A stretch of 64,000 nt of DNA from contig QVOM02000023.1 in NCBI GenBank assembly GCA_003586115.2, forward strand, positions 8,199,474 to 8,263,473. The letters are read 5' to 3'. Within the stretch, counting starts at the first letter, position 1. Every line of letters begins with the position of its first letter. Below are positions 61,901-64,000 of this stretch, piece after piece. The stretch is from Salvator merianae. Its lineage: Eukaryota > Chordata > Lepidosauria > Squamata > Teiidae. The position numbers were made by a program, and so were the translations under genes. The notes beneath the pieces are model-generated. The model did not search any database. It saw only the letters and a list, made by a program, of their open reading frames with translations, and had not been told where the DNA came from.

Positions 61901-64000
61901 GGCAGAAAATTTAAAAATAACACTTACCATGTCCCCAAGCTTCCAATTATCCACCCCTTCCACAGACAGAAAATAATAATTCTCAGGGCGACTCCTGTTC
62001 GAGACGGATGGGTTGGGCAGCTACAGTGGCTCCTGTAGCCAATGGTAATGACTGCTAGGAACAGCCAACCAATTAGGGATTCAGGAATCCAGTCTAACAG
62101 GAGCCAATGCATTTCAAGGGCAGCCCCACGGAGAGCACATTGCAGTAGTCTAGTTGTCATGTGACTAGTGTATGTGTCAGACTTCTCAAGAAAGGGGTGC
62201 AGCTGGCATACAAAACAAAGACGTGCAAAGGAGCTCCTGGTAATCAGACCTTTTCTCCTTCCAGTCAGATATCTACTTCAAAGCTGCTACTGCTGTGAGT
62301 GAACCATCCAACAGCAGTTCCAAGGAGACCACCTCACCCAGTACTCCTCAGACACCATCAGTACAAGAAATCCCTGTTTTCTCTCCTTCTGCAACAGAAG
62401 GTAAGAAACAACACGGACTTATTTGGGACCTTTGTTTCTGAAGCAGGTTAAACTTAACTCCTCCTCCTTTTTCGAGCTGGAATCTGTCTTCACTCTGCTA
62501 CACGACATGCACTTTCTTCCTTTCTTCCCCATGTTAGATTAATCTTTCTGTTCCCTACAGAATATGAAGCCCAATTGCCTAAGAACAAACCAAAGAGTTC
62601 TTTTGGGCAGAATTCCTTTACTACTCCTAAAGCAAGGGGTGTTTTTTGATTGCCTAGCTCAGCACAGATCAGAAACATTTCAGCTGCTGAAATCCCACCT
62701 TTTACAAAGAAGGAGTGAGAGTTTTACTGATACACACACCCATGTATGTGTGAGAGAGCTGGTGATTGGCCTGGGTGGTCAGAGCCACTCTTACATCTGG
62801 GTGGAGCCTTCTAGGGGGATGTATCAGCCCTCCACCCCAGTAGCTTAGCATACAGGGCAGTATGACACGGTGGTACAGCCTCCTAGGTTAGTCCTTGTGT
62901 TTCCCACAGCCACAAATTGCAAGCATGCAGGCAGTTGGATAAATCTTATAAAGTCTTCCTTCCTTCCTTCCTTCTCTCTCTCTCTTTCTCTCCCTCCCTC
63001 TCTCTCTGTCCCCCCCCTTCTACCACTCTCTCCCTCCATCCCTTCCAAGCCACTAATTTATCTGCAAGTCTGCTTTTTGTCTTCCTGATCAGTGATGCTT
63101 TGCCTTCTTGTCATTTCAGGAGAAGCGCTGTGCAAAAACATATACAAGATCCCCCTCAGTAACCTGGTGGGCAGGAGTATCGAGCGGCCACTCAAGTCCC
63201 CCCTGGTCCCCAAAGTTGTCACCACCCCAACGTCCATTGGCAGCACCTCCATCCCAATTGCTCCTTCCCTTCCTTTGTCCCGCATAGAGATCAAAGAGAT
63301 TGCGAGCAGAACACGCAAGGAATTGCTCGGTAAATCCTGCAGGAGTTTGCTACCTCTTGAATCCTCTGGGAGGAAGGGTGGTGGGGTCATTGACAAAACA
63401 TCCATACTGCACTTGTTGGGTCCCTCATTCAAGTTTCCGACATTTCTAGGTAGACAGGGAAAGACCCTGCCTCTGAGCCTCTTGAACCCATGTCCCCAGC
63501 AATGGTGGCTCGTAACTTTAAGTGCAGGGGATGGCAGTCATGGGCTAGGTGATCCCTGGGCACAGGAGTGTGTGCGTTTCCTCAGGGCATCAAGGCAAGA
63601 CCTGCCCAAGGGTCTGTGTGTGCTTTCGCAGCCACTGATTCACCCCGAGGTTGTGTTATTAAGCGTGTCTGATCACGCCCTAAGCCATCTCTGAGCCACC
63701 TCAGAGGAACTTCCATTTTTTAAAAAACTGCCAAGTGAGCACAGCCTACGACAATGATGAGCTTTTATGCAGAAACCCACATCTGTTGTTCTTGTCATCT
63801 GTGAGGTCTCATAGGCCCTCAGAACCATAAAACAGACTTTTTTTTCAAAAATGAATTTTTTTAGAGTTTTTACAAAGGCTTCTTGCTTCATTTTGCAGGC
63901 CTCTTAAATGAACCTGTTGCCAAGACAGAGGGAGGGCAGAAACAAAAGAAAATCCCTCCAAAACATTCAGATCCGAAGCAGGGAACCATGCGGTCGACAA
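829..64000 (+). CDS. GARNL3: GARNL3 gene (28 coding exons; 3' end beyond window)
   Basis: Spliced gene for a Rap/Ran-GAP domain-like protein. The 28 exons total 2851 coding bases, or 950 codons; the human protein is about 1010 residues, so the last 60-70 are outside the window. Domain order in the model: N-terminal region (1-185), Rap-GAP domain (about 185-400), charged linker (about 400-483), CNH domain (about 484-801), and a Ser/Thr/Pro-rich then basic tail. The family is expected to stimulate GTP hydrolysis on Rap-type small GTPases, with CNH acting as a protein-interaction module; direct biochemistry on GARNL3 is sparse, so activity is inferred from the domain. The motif HIGND in exon 12 supplies the family's asparagine thumb (N306 in this model). 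All introns are GT-AG and every junction keeps frame. There is no internal stop or frameshift, so the gene looks intact. Confidence 0.95.
930..1015 (+). promoter_or_regulatory. GC-box cluster downstream of exon 1
   Basis: GGGCGGGG at 930-937, GGGGCGGGG at 947-955 and a CACCC/GC-type motif (GGGGGCGTGG) at 1001-1010 lie just after the exon 1 donor. They fit Sp/KLF binding in the 3' shoulder of a CpG-rich promoter. Confidence 0.45.
1495..1665 (+). repeat. tRNA-derived SINE (diverged)
   Basis: tRNA-like head with a degenerate A box (tgtggtagagc) and a B box near 1550-1560 (ggtttgaaccc). It is followed by an unrelated body mentioning the inverted-looking segment to about 1660. It differs from the tandem SINE type found at 6.4, 10 and 24 kb. 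Confidence 0.6.
2588..2676 (-). repeat. tRNA-like SINE fragment, antisense
   Basis: On the minus strand the segment reads as a tRNA-like head: an A-box-like tggtctaatggttagc, then a B-box-like gttcaaatc about 40 bases later. It is too short and diverged to assign to a family; a MIR-like element is an alternative. Confidence 0.4.
5880..5965. repeat. Possible hAT-type transposon end
   Basis: The phrase gtaccccaggttgagaatca near 5935-5955 resembles the terminal region of many vertebrate hAT relics. Only one end is recognisable. A second fragment with similar character is at 40603-40740. Confidence 0.35.
6397..6731 (+). repeat. Two tandem tRNA-derived SINE monomers with BovB-like tail
   Basis: Two head-to-tail units, about 6397-6540 and 6541-6731. 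Each has an A box (cagtggtagag or tagtggtagag), a B box (ggttcaatccc or ggttcaattcc) and a shared body (gcaaaccact, tctgccaagaaaactgc). The second ends in catgactcgatggaaccc followed by AACA-type repeats, like BovB/RTE 3' tails of squamate SINEs. The first unit lacks this tail. Confidence 0.8.
7420..8012 (+). mobile_element. CR1 LINE 3' end, dimeric copy, sense
   Basis: 5'-truncated non-LTR retrotransposon tail. Diagnostic stretches include ttcatggaggacag, atgcccagaagcaattggtg and gcctgatccagcagggctcc. A second, shorter copy of the 3' portion begins at about 7771 with the junction ctcctcttaattcatgga and runs to about 8012. The same junction appears at 23.24 kb and, inverted, at 17.59 kb. Confidence 0.85.
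8701..8746. repeat. (CT)n and poly-C simple repeat
   Basis: A pure CT run at about 8701-8722 passes into C-rich sequence (ccacccccccaccccccccc). Confidence 0.9.
9001..9070 (+). CDS. GARNL3: GARNL3 exon 2
   Basis: One base completes a codon, then 23 residues: [20 protein letters not shown] then VEL. This matches the conserved vertebrate GARNL3 segment (human has [19 protein letters not shown]). Acceptor ttattccag ends at 9000; donor gtaagt starts at 9071. The exon ends in phase 0. It opens the conserved N-terminal region before the Rap-GAP domain. Confidence 0.95.
9213..9268. repeat. (CCCA)n/(CATC)n microsatellite
   Basis: Tandem CCCA units change into about ten CATC units ending near 9268. 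It lies about 145 bases after the exon 2 donor. Confidence 0.95.
9642..9717. mobile_element. Short inverted-repeat DNA element, family A (diverged)
   Basis: Left end ggcggcatccagac is mirrored by right end gtctggatgcag, with internal tattccgctgtgtttgg as in the fuller copy at 11.7 kb. No coding capacity, so probably a MITE. Confidence 0.6.
9974..10291 (-). repeat. Two tandem tRNA-derived SINE monomers, antisense
   Basis: Reverse-complement of the 6.4 kb type. Two bodies share cagttttcttggcagggat (10036 and 10181 areas), each followed by a B box complement (gatcgaacc, gtcgaacc) and an A box complement (ctaccactgag, taccactgag). The BovB-like tail is at the 9974 side, next to only one unit. 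Confidence 0.8.
10878..10990 (+). repeat. 5S rRNA-derived SINE head
   Basis: gttgatcttgggaagctgag followed some 30 bases on by gtttggatgggagaccacc matches the internal promoter and 3' half of vertebrate 5S rRNA. Insertions and mismatches, and lack of a full 5S 5' half, show it is not a functional 5S gene. 5S-headed SINEs are known from squamates. The body after 10985 is diverged. Confidence 0.75.
11701..11839. mobile_element. Inverted-repeat DNA element (MITE), family A, best copy
   Basis: Near-perfect hairpin of two arms of about 60 bases. Left arm starts ggctgcatccagac and runs to ttctggaataaagc; right arm is its complement ending gtctggatacagccc. Other copies: 9642, 21917 and half copies near 14541 and 53400. 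No coding capacity. The copy at 21917 is flanked by TA on both sides, which would fit a Tc1/mariner-type source, but the other flanks are ambiguous. Confidence 0.75.
11875..12420. mobile_element. Degraded LINE 3' region (L2-like)
   Basis: Phrases such as cagggcaggccacagcat, ccaccactgaaaaggcccag and aagccatttaggtcttta recur in old LINE relics of squamates. Similar phrases occur at 32.55-32.80 and 41.38-41.83 kb. The family is a guess. Confidence 0.35.
12870..13090. mobile_element. Non-autonomous DNA element, family C
   Basis: Shares, in opposite orientation, agcagctacctcaccat, acttggcagggacgatgag and caagatcttacattttcctc with the segment at 35481-35690. The end at about 13085 (gtgtcggcagccc) looks like a transposon terminus. 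No coding frame survives. Confidence 0.5.
13510..13602 (+). repeat. Retroposon 3' tail with A-rich end
   Basis: tgatctgccctgggacctt ... agggtgggatataacac then (AATA)n-like sequence. The same tail module is at 18896-18972 and 39945-40015, and inverted at 14578-14642 and 44735-44800, so it is a dispersed retroposon end. Confidence 0.6.
13919..13951. repeat. (CT)16 microsatellite
   Basis: Pure CT dinucleotide run followed by a short GTGTGT stretch. Confidence 0.95.
14218..14541. mobile_element. Inverted-repeat DNA element, family A/C-related
   Basis: Begins gctccagacggcaaaagg and ends gctgtctggatgcagcc, giving imperfect inverted ends about 320 bases apart. Inner sequence (gaaaatgcgggtccttac) resembles the 35.5 kb copy. 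Likely one non-autonomous DNA transposon. Confidence 0.45.
14578..14642 (-). repeat. Retroposon 3' tail, antisense
   Basis: atatttatatcccacccttc followed by accctaaggcccccaggcgg is the complement of the tail module at 13.5 kb. Confidence 0.55.
15065..15540 (+). mobile_element. CR1 LINE 3' end, sense
   Basis: Truncated copy with ttaggcaaattcatggagga, aatggctactagaatagatg and cctaatccagcagggctcc. Longer than the copy at 7.4 kb at its 5' side: it begins in the segment specifying the last part of the LINE's 3' region (cactagaaccagggggcac). Confidence 0.85.
16428..16548 (-). mobile_element. CR1 LINE fragment, second subfamily
   Basis: tcatagagcaggaagggtcc and agtccaaccccctgctc are the hallmark 3' end of the sauropsid CR1 type also found at 29.5 and 57.4 kb. 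It breaks off after about 120 bases. Confidence 0.8.
17347..18000 (-). mobile_element. CR1 LINE 3' end, dimeric copy, antisense
   Basis: acataagaacataggaggag starts the antisense copy; a second, longer copy starts at about 17590 after the junction gaattaagagaagccctg, which is the complement of the 7.77 kb junction. The second copy reaches the region tagactgacccctggttc near 17970. Confidence 0.85.
18896..18972 (+). repeat. Retroposon 3' tail with A-rich end
   Basis: tgatctgccctgggaccttt, ggcaggatataaat, then (AAAT)n. Same module as at 13.5 kb. Confidence 0.6.
20740..20800 (-). repeat. tRNA-SINE body fragment, antisense
   Basis: gttttcttggcaacaatctg followed by gattttccattgccttctt matches the body of the SINEs at 6.4, 10 and 24 kb. 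No tRNA-like head is left. Confidence 0.5.
21917..22013. mobile_element. Inverted-repeat DNA element, family A
   Basis: Palindromic 97-bp copy: ggctgcatccagacatcac at the left, gtctggatgcagccc at the right. Flanked by TA on each side. Confidence 0.7.
23085..23385 (+). mobile_element. CR1 LINE 3' end, dimeric copy, sense
   Basis: First part ends gatccagcagggctcctc; a second partial copy begins after the junction ctcctcttaattcatagagg at about 23240 and ends aaggctcatcttaggttc. The junction is the same as at 7.77 kb. Confidence 0.8.
23726..23745. repeat. Poly-T run
   Basis: About 19 consecutive T after tatcac. Confidence 0.9.
24017..24358 (+). repeat. Two tandem tRNA-derived SINE monomers with BovB-like tail
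   Basis: Units at about 24017-24166 and 24168-24358. The second has ggggctgtagctcagtgg (A box) and ggttcaatccccag (B box), body tctgtatccctgccaagaaa, and tail gaaacccaacgacgacaaca. Same two-unit plan as at 6.4 and 10 kb. Confidence 0.85.
25636..25712 (-). repeat. tRNA-like SINE head, antisense
   Basis: gggaattgaacctgtgacc (B box complement) and ttgctctaccgctaag (A box complement) make a tRNA-like head of about 75 bases. Lack of cloverleaf pairing at the ends argues against a real tRNA gene. Confidence 0.6.
27419..27536. repeat. (CCTT)n then (CCCTT)n microsatellite
   Basis: About 17 CCTT units followed by about nine CCCTT units. The long open frames across it on both strands are artefacts of the repeat. 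Confidence 0.97.
28965..29195. mobile_element. Possible DNA transposon relic rich in AAAATGC
   Basis: Dense repeats of gcattttc / gaaaatgc in both orientations, ending gtgcacatccctaatg near 29185, a common terminus in vertebrate hAT-like relics. The left end is not clear. Confidence 0.35.
29491..29842 (+). mobile_element. CR1 LINE 3' end, second subfamily, sense
   Basis: Contains gagaagactgagaggagaca, ttgcccagggggtggtgag, ggagttggactggatgac and terminal (TTCTATG)n-like repeats, the typical end of sauropsid CR1. Truncated at 5'. Confidence 0.9.
32540..32800. mobile_element. Degraded LINE 3' region (L2-like)
   Basis: acagagaaggcactgccaag and aactgcttagggctttatc resemble the phrases at 12.0-12.3 kb. 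Family uncertain. Confidence 0.35.
33685..34190 (-). mobile_element. CR1 LINE 3' end, two adjacent copies, antisense
   Basis: Copy one at about 33685-33900 (gccttgctggatcaagtcag, cccaccaattgcttctggg), copy two at about 33902-34185 (agaagccctgctgggtcagg). The junction differs from the one shared by the dimeric copies, so this may be a separate insertion. Confidence 0.8.
34200..34268 (-). repeat. tRNA-SINE fragment, antisense
   Basis: tctgtatccctgccatgaaa then tttctaggcagtttgctcg; a short remnant of the SINE type at 24 kb, directly following the CR1 copies. Confidence 0.45.
34879..34953 (+). CDS. GARNL3: GARNL3 exon 3
   Basis: 25 codons, [20 protein letters not shown] then GSVDE, nearly identical to human GARNL3. 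Acceptor ccatgcag ends at 34878; donor gtagga begins at 34954. Phase 0 at both ends, so skipping would not shift frame. Confidence 0.97.
35135..35234 (+). CDS. GARNL3: GARNL3 exon 4
   Basis: 33 codons plus one base: [20 protein letters not shown], then [13 protein letters not shown]. Strong match to the conserved N-terminal module. Acceptor tttcag, donor gtagtt. The first residues (STDYA) differ from human, where the start of this exon is also variable. Confidence 0.97.
35481..36000. mobile_element. Non-autonomous DNA transposon(s) in intron 4, families C and B
   Basis: 35481-35690 (gggtatttccagatggtgag onward) matches the 12.9 kb family C copy in reverse. 35861-36000 (gcattatctaaccc to gtgaatgcagctcc) matches the right half of family B copies at 38.3, 45.3 and 51.3 kb. 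Either one longer element that carries both parts, or two nested ones. The 133-residue open frame here has no recognisable domain. Confidence 0.55.
36448..36632 (-). mobile_element. CR1 LINE 3' end, antisense, against exon 5 acceptor
   Basis: aagaacataagaggagcctt to acagacatcctgcctgtg is an antisense CR1 tail. It ends about 16 bases before the exon 5 acceptor AG (36647-36648), so part of the acceptor's upstream region is of CR1 origin. Confidence 0.85.
36649..36767 (+). CDS. GARNL3: GARNL3 exon 5
   Basis: Two bases complete Val, then 39 codons: [39 protein letters not shown]. Highly conserved. Acceptor cttcctag, donor gtaaga. Ends in phase 0. Confidence 0.97.
37644..37708 (+). CDS. GARNL3: GARNL3 exon 6
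   Basis: 21 codons plus two bases: [20 protein letters not shown], then L and a split Ser. Human has GTQK at the start. Acceptor tttatag, donor gtaagg. The 65-base length equals the human exon by my alignment from memory. Confidence 0.95.
38180..38290 (-). repeat. tRNA-SINE relic, antisense
   Basis: cagttttcttgacaacagta, ttttccattcccttcttct and ggtattaaaccagg correspond to SINE body and B box complement. Strongly diverged. Confidence 0.5.
38335..38562. mobile_element. Inverted-repeat DNA element (MITE), family B
   Basis: About 228 bases with inverted ends: agggtccattcacatctaag left, ttaggtatggttgggccct right. Inner arms taatccagcttcagtcca and agtctgaagctggatta are also complementary. Copies at 45301-45529, 51333-51555 and a half copy at 35861-36000. 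Confidence 0.75.
39055..39118 (+). CDS. GARNL3: GARNL3 exon 7
   Basis: One base completes Ser, then 21 codons: [21 protein letters not shown]. Acceptor cccttcag, donor gtgagc; ends in phase 0. Start of the Rap-GAP domain region. Confidence 0.97.
39945..40015 (+). repeat. Retroposon 3' tail
   Basis: tgacccactctggaccttct, gggcaggatataaatcc, then AAAT-rich end; same module as at 13.5 and 18.9 kb. Confidence 0.55.
40476..40502 (+). CDS. GARNL3: GARNL3 exon 8, a 27-base microexon
   Basis: Nine codons, DLLVLEEQE, identical to the human segment. Preceded by a long CT-rich tract and acceptor ccctcag; donor gtaata. Phase 0 on both sides, so inclusion or skipping keeps frame. It sits in the Rap-GAP domain between exon 7 and the GSVNFKFG segment. 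Confidence 0.95.
40603..40740. repeat. Possible hAT-type transposon relic
   Basis: cagtggttgccaacctt and gtgtacccctttggcaaccc resemble terminal regions of old vertebrate hAT relics. One end only. Confidence 0.35.
40990..41333. repeat. 48-bp tandem minisatellite, about 7 copies
   Basis: Unit: gataaaatgattgtgc, atatttatctgaataagg, tgctaatctaaatt. Starts of GATA in the unit fall at 40997, 41045, 41093, 41141, 41189, 41237 and 41285, an exact 48-base spacing with no indels. The outer copies are the most diverged. It lies about 490 bases after exon 8. Confidence 0.95.
41343..41830. mobile_element. Degraded LINE relic with (TTTG)n
   Basis: Short (TTTG)n run at 41346-41372, then ataccacctttcacccaggt and ccaggggccaccacaaaaaa, phrases like those of the L2-like relic at 12 kb. 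Family uncertain. Confidence 0.35.
42370..42411. repeat. (GATA)n microsatellite
   Basis: About ten TAGA/GATA units followed by a short A run. Confidence 0.97.
43529..43604 (+). CDS. GARNL3: GARNL3 exon 9
   Basis: 25 codons plus one base: [25 protein letters not shown]. Core of the Rap-GAP domain. Acceptor preceded by a long T-rich tract (tttttaag); donor gtgcgt. Confidence 0.97.
44735..44805 (-). repeat. Retroposon 3' tail, antisense
   Basis: aatttctatcccacccttca, cggaagggcccagggcagg; complement of the 13.5 kb module, about 250 bases before exon 10. Confidence 0.5.
45051..45149 (+). CDS. GARNL3: GARNL3 exon 10
   Basis: Two bases complete Glu, then 32 codons plus one base: [43 protein letters not shown] is a Rap-GAP family signature stretch. 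Acceptor ctctgtag; donor gtaagt, followed at once by a (TTTG)n repeat at 45153-45177. Confidence 0.98.
45301..45529. mobile_element. Inverted-repeat DNA element (MITE), family B
   Basis: gggcccagtcacacctagtg at the left; aagctggattaaaacttgca then gatacagccca at the right. Long imperfect hairpin of about 229 bases in intron 10. Confidence 0.75.
45718..45950 (-). mobile_element. CR1 LINE 3' end, antisense, against exon 11 acceptor
   Basis: acataagaggagtcctgctg to gccattgctacacctgtcc is an antisense CR1 tail. It ends about 14 bases before the exon 11 acceptor AG at 45963-45964; only a T-rich tract (tttttactttcttttgcag) separates them. Confidence 0.88.
45965..46068 (+). CDS. GARNL3: GARNL3 exon 11
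   Basis: Two bases complete Asn, then 34 codons: [47 protein letters not shown] is the conserved Rap-GAP core before the catalytic helix. Acceptor ttttgcag, donor gtatgt; ends in phase 0. Confidence 0.98.
46332..46390 (-). mobile_element. CR1 fragment, antisense, upstream of exon 12
   Basis: gaattgcttctgggcattcc, aagcagaagacaaaggcaaa: a 58-base piece of the same CR1 tail, 35 bases before the exon 12 acceptor. Confidence 0.7.
46426..46534 (+). CDS. GARNL3: GARNL3 exon 12 (asparagine thumb)
   Basis: 36 codons plus one base: [45 protein letters not shown] carries the asparagine that Rap-GAPs use as the catalytic thumb (N306 in this model). Its presence argues that the domain could be catalytic. 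Acceptor ttacag; the donor gtatct is weaker than its neighbours. Confidence 0.98.
47505..47550 (+). CDS. GARNL3: GARNL3 exon 13
   Basis: Two bases complete His, then 14 codons plus two bases: [14 protein letters not shown] and a split Arg. A 46-base exon. Acceptor ctctgcag, donor gtgcgt. Confidence 0.96.
48323..48429 (+). CDS. GARNL3: GARNL3 exon 14
   Basis: One base completes Arg, then 35 codons plus one base: [35 protein letters not shown]. Final part of the Rap-GAP domain. Acceptor tatgttag, donor gtaagc. Confidence 0.98.
49276..49391 (+). CDS. GARNL3: GARNL3 exon 15
   Basis: Two bases complete Leu, then 38 codons: [38 protein letters not shown]. Acceptor ttcacag, donor gtaagc; ends in phase 0. 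Links the Rap-GAP domain to the linker. Confidence 0.98.
49804..49908 (+). CDS. GARNL3: GARNL3 exon 16
   Basis: 35 codons: [35 protein letters not shown]. Charged linker with a [10 protein letters not shown] stretch that may be a phosphorylation or binding site (inference). Phase 0 at both ends. Acceptor ccccag, donor gtacgc. Confidence 0.97.
49934..49964. repeat. (CA)n microsatellite
   Basis: About 15 CA units, 25 bases after the exon 16 donor. Confidence 0.97.
49965..51120 (+). other. GARNL3: Intron 16, remainder
   Basis: No repeat or gene recognised apart from a short T run at 50368-50379. Open frames of 80-113 codons here have no splice support and no recognisable domain. Confidence 0.45.
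51121..51195 (+). CDS. GARNL3: GARNL3 exon 17
   Basis: 25 codons: [25 protein letters not shown]. Less conserved in its second half. Acceptor gcttgaag, donor gtgggt. Phase 0 on both sides. Confidence 0.95.
51333..51555. mobile_element. Inverted-repeat DNA element (MITE), family B
   Basis: gggcccagtcacatgtaag left end, ttaggtgtgactggaccc right end. About 223 bases; closest to the 45.3 kb copy. Lies 137 bases after exon 17. Confidence 0.8.
52517..52628 (+). CDS. GARNL3: GARNL3 exon 18
   Basis: 37 codons plus one base: [37 protein letters not shown]. Start of the CNH (citron homology) domain, a beta-propeller-like fold. Acceptor tttcgcag, donor gttagt. Confidence 0.97.
52845..53125 (+). mobile_element. 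BovB/RTE LINE, C-terminal end of the reverse-transcriptase ORF
   Basis: An open frame of 84 codons (52865-53119) includes [18 protein letters not shown] and [19 protein letters not shown], ending EVEHD and a stop. This is the characteristic C-terminal end of the BovB/RTE polyprotein. Severely 5'-truncated, hence inactive. It supports a squamate origin, where BovB is common. Confidence 0.75.
53384..53401. mobile_element. Family A element end
   Basis: ctgtctggatgcagcc is the right terminus of the family A inverted-repeat elements. A possible left partner (ccagacaggttatcctggg) starts near 53231. Confidence 0.4.
53610..53708 (+). CDS. GARNL3: GARNL3 exon 19
   Basis: Two bases complete Asp, then 32 codons plus one base: [35 protein letters not shown] domain. 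Acceptor tttctag, donor gtaagg. Confidence 0.97.
53709..54428 (+). other. GARNL3: Intron 19
   Basis: 53765-53945 contains LINE-like phrases (gcctcccaactgcagaatgc) that I cannot place. A T-run followed by an A-run at 53982-54003 forms a simple inverted repeat. Nothing else seen. Confidence 0.4.
54429..54542 (+). CDS. GARNL3: GARNL3 exon 20
   Basis: Two bases complete Gly, then 37 codons plus one base: [40 protein letters not shown] domain; a basic, less conserved loop follows DLEAKQ. Acceptor ctcacag, donor gtgatg. Confidence 0.97.
54543..55729 (+). other. GARNL3: Intron 20
   Basis: C-rich stretch at about 54765-54910 (many cccc runs). The rest shows no identifiable repeat. The upstream part of the long + frame ending in exon 21 is non-coding. 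Confidence 0.5.
55730..55905 (+). CDS. GARNL3: GARNL3 exon 21
   Basis: Two bases complete Gly, then 58 codons: [61 protein letters not shown] core, followed by a Ser/Pro-rich loop that differs from human. Acceptor ggtcag, donor gtgggt; ends in phase 0. Confidence 0.98.
56105..56345 (+). mobile_element. CR1 LINE 3' end, sense
   Basis: atggctactagaatgtatgc, gccattggtgggccactgtg and gatccagcagggctcctc. Single short copy in intron 21. Confidence 0.85.
56721..56879 (+). CDS. GARNL3: GARNL3 exon 22
   Basis: 53 codons: [56 protein letters not shown] domain. Phase 0 on both sides. Acceptor ggtgcag, donor gtaagt. Confidence 0.98.
57405..57735 (-). mobile_element. CR1 LINE 3' end, second subfamily, antisense
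   Basis: aatcatagagttggaaggga, gagtccaaccccctgcac and ccaccccctgggcagcctg are the antisense end of the CR1 type at 29.5 kb. About 330 bases, truncated near 57735. Confidence 0.9.
57736..58609 (+). other. GARNL3: Intron 22, remainder
   Basis: Contains a degraded retroposon-tail-like phrase at 58190-58245 (ctaaagggctcaaggtgg). No gene or RNA recognised. Confidence 0.45.
58610..58676 (+). CDS. GARNL3: GARNL3 exon 23
   Basis: 22 codons plus one base: [22 protein letters not shown]. Highly conserved CNH stretch. Acceptor attgcag, donor gtaagt. Confidence 0.97.
59184..59265. repeat. 41-bp direct tandem duplication
   Basis: The unit tcatctcttagatgcatcca, actaatccatgcattgaggc occurs twice, starting at 59184 and 59225. 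The copies look essentially identical, so the duplication is recent. Confidence 0.9.
59750..59857 (+). CDS. GARNL3: GARNL3 exon 24
   Basis: Two bases complete Tyr, then 35 codons plus one base: [38 protein letters not shown] domain. Acceptor gttacag, donor gtaaga. Confidence 0.97.
60164..61021. repeat. 128-bp GC-rich satellite with embedded TTAGGG telomere motifs, about 6.7 units
   Basis: Each unit has cgattagggttagggttagg, then gccccgtggctagctgcggg, cgtgggggtcgcgccgtcat, gctcggggcgggcccgtgag, and tggtcaggtcgggggtcggg. The first TTAGGG of successive units starts at 60206, 60334, 60462, 60590, 60718, 60846 and 60974: exactly 128 bases apart, no indels. Inner units are almost identical; the first and last are diverged. 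Identical 69-codon open frames at 60282, 60410, 60538 and 60666 simply follow the repeat. CpG-rich and potentially G-quadruplex-forming. Lies in intron 24. Confidence 0.97.
61467..61585 (+). CDS. GARNL3: GARNL3 exon 25
   Basis: Two bases complete Val, then 39 codons: [39 protein letters not shown]. End of the CNH domain. Acceptor cttgcag, donor gtaagc; ends in phase 0. Confidence 0.98.
61850..62185. mobile_element. Degraded LINE-like relic in intron 25
   Basis: caatgcatttcaagggcagc and acattgcagtagtctagttg are phrases common in old squamate LINE 3' relics. Family uncertain. Confidence 0.3.
62265..62400 (+). CDS. GARNL3: GARNL3 exon 26
   Basis: 45 codons plus one base: [45 protein letters not shown]. 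Ser/Thr/Pro-rich tail after the CNH domain; probably disordered and fast-evolving. Acceptor ttccag, donor gtaaga. Confidence 0.96.
62957..63050. repeat. Pyrimidine-rich simple repeat
   Basis: (CCTT)n, (CT)n and poly-C tracts about 70-160 bases upstream of the exon 27 acceptor. Confidence 0.9.
63120..63329 (+). CDS. GARNL3: GARNL3 exon 27
   Basis: Two bases complete Gly, then 69 codons plus one base. It includes [40 protein letters not shown] and [18 protein letters not shown]. The [20 protein letters not shown] and [15 protein letters not shown] motifs are conserved in GARNL3; the Thr/Pro-rich part between is variable. Acceptor atttcag, donor gtaaat. Confidence 0.98.
63899..64000 (+). CDS. 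GARNL3: GARNL3 exon 28 (partial, cut by window end)
   Basis: Two bases complete Gly, then 33 codons and one base to the window edge: [32 protein letters not shown]. Basic C-terminal tail, weakly conserved. Acceptor ttttgcag at 63891-63898. The remaining tail and stop codon lie downstream. Confidence 0.9.

Noticed and set aside
1..64000. CRISPR arrays, prophage, operons or other microbial systems
   Set aside because: The window has spliced vertebrate exons and reptile retroposons; none of the tandem repeats has spacer-like variable segments.

Overview
This window is vertebrate nuclear DNA, most likely from a squamate reptile (a lizard or a relative). The evidence is interspersed repeats: many truncated CR1 LINE 3' ends, tRNA-derived SINEs with a BovB/RTE-like (AACAAC) tail, a 5S-rRNA-like SINE and the C-terminal end of a BovB/RTE reverse transcriptase. 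There are no bacterial-type genes, operons or CRISPR arrays. The species cannot be named from the sequence alone.

The only protein-coding gene I can support is GARNL3 (GTPase-activating Rap/Ran-GAP domain-like 3). It lies on the + strand and fills nearly the whole window. I reconstructed 28 coding exons by joining stretches that resemble vertebrate GARNL3 at AG/GT splice sites; every junction keeps frame. Together they give 2851 coding bases (950 codons). The window ends inside exon 28, so roughly the last 60-70 residues and the 3' UTR are missing. Exons 2-28 are secure. Exon 1 (829-920) is inferred: it is the only reading frame in a CpG- and GC-box-rich promoter-like segment whose donor phase matches exon 2.

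Layout. Bases 1-560 are upstream DNA. Bases 560-1020 are the probable promoter, with three inverted CCAAT boxes, GC boxes and candidate exon 1. Intron 1 (8.1 kb) and intron 2 (25.8 kb) are mostly transposon relics and simple repeats. From 34.9 kb to the end, 26 exons lie close together: the N-terminal region and Rap-GAP domain (about 35-49 kb, asparagine thumb in exon 12), a linker (49-51 kb), the CNH/citron-type domain (52.5-61.6 kb) and the low-complexity C-terminal tail (62.2 kb onward).

The most unusual non-coding features are: a GC-rich 128-bp tandem satellite in intron 24 in which each unit carries three telomere-type TTAGGG hexamers; a 48-bp AT-rich minisatellite in intron 8; antisense CR1 fragments lying directly against the splice acceptors of exons 5 and 11 and close to exon 12; a CR1 subfamily with a shared internal 3'-end duplication at three loci; and several families of short inverted-repeat DNA transposons.
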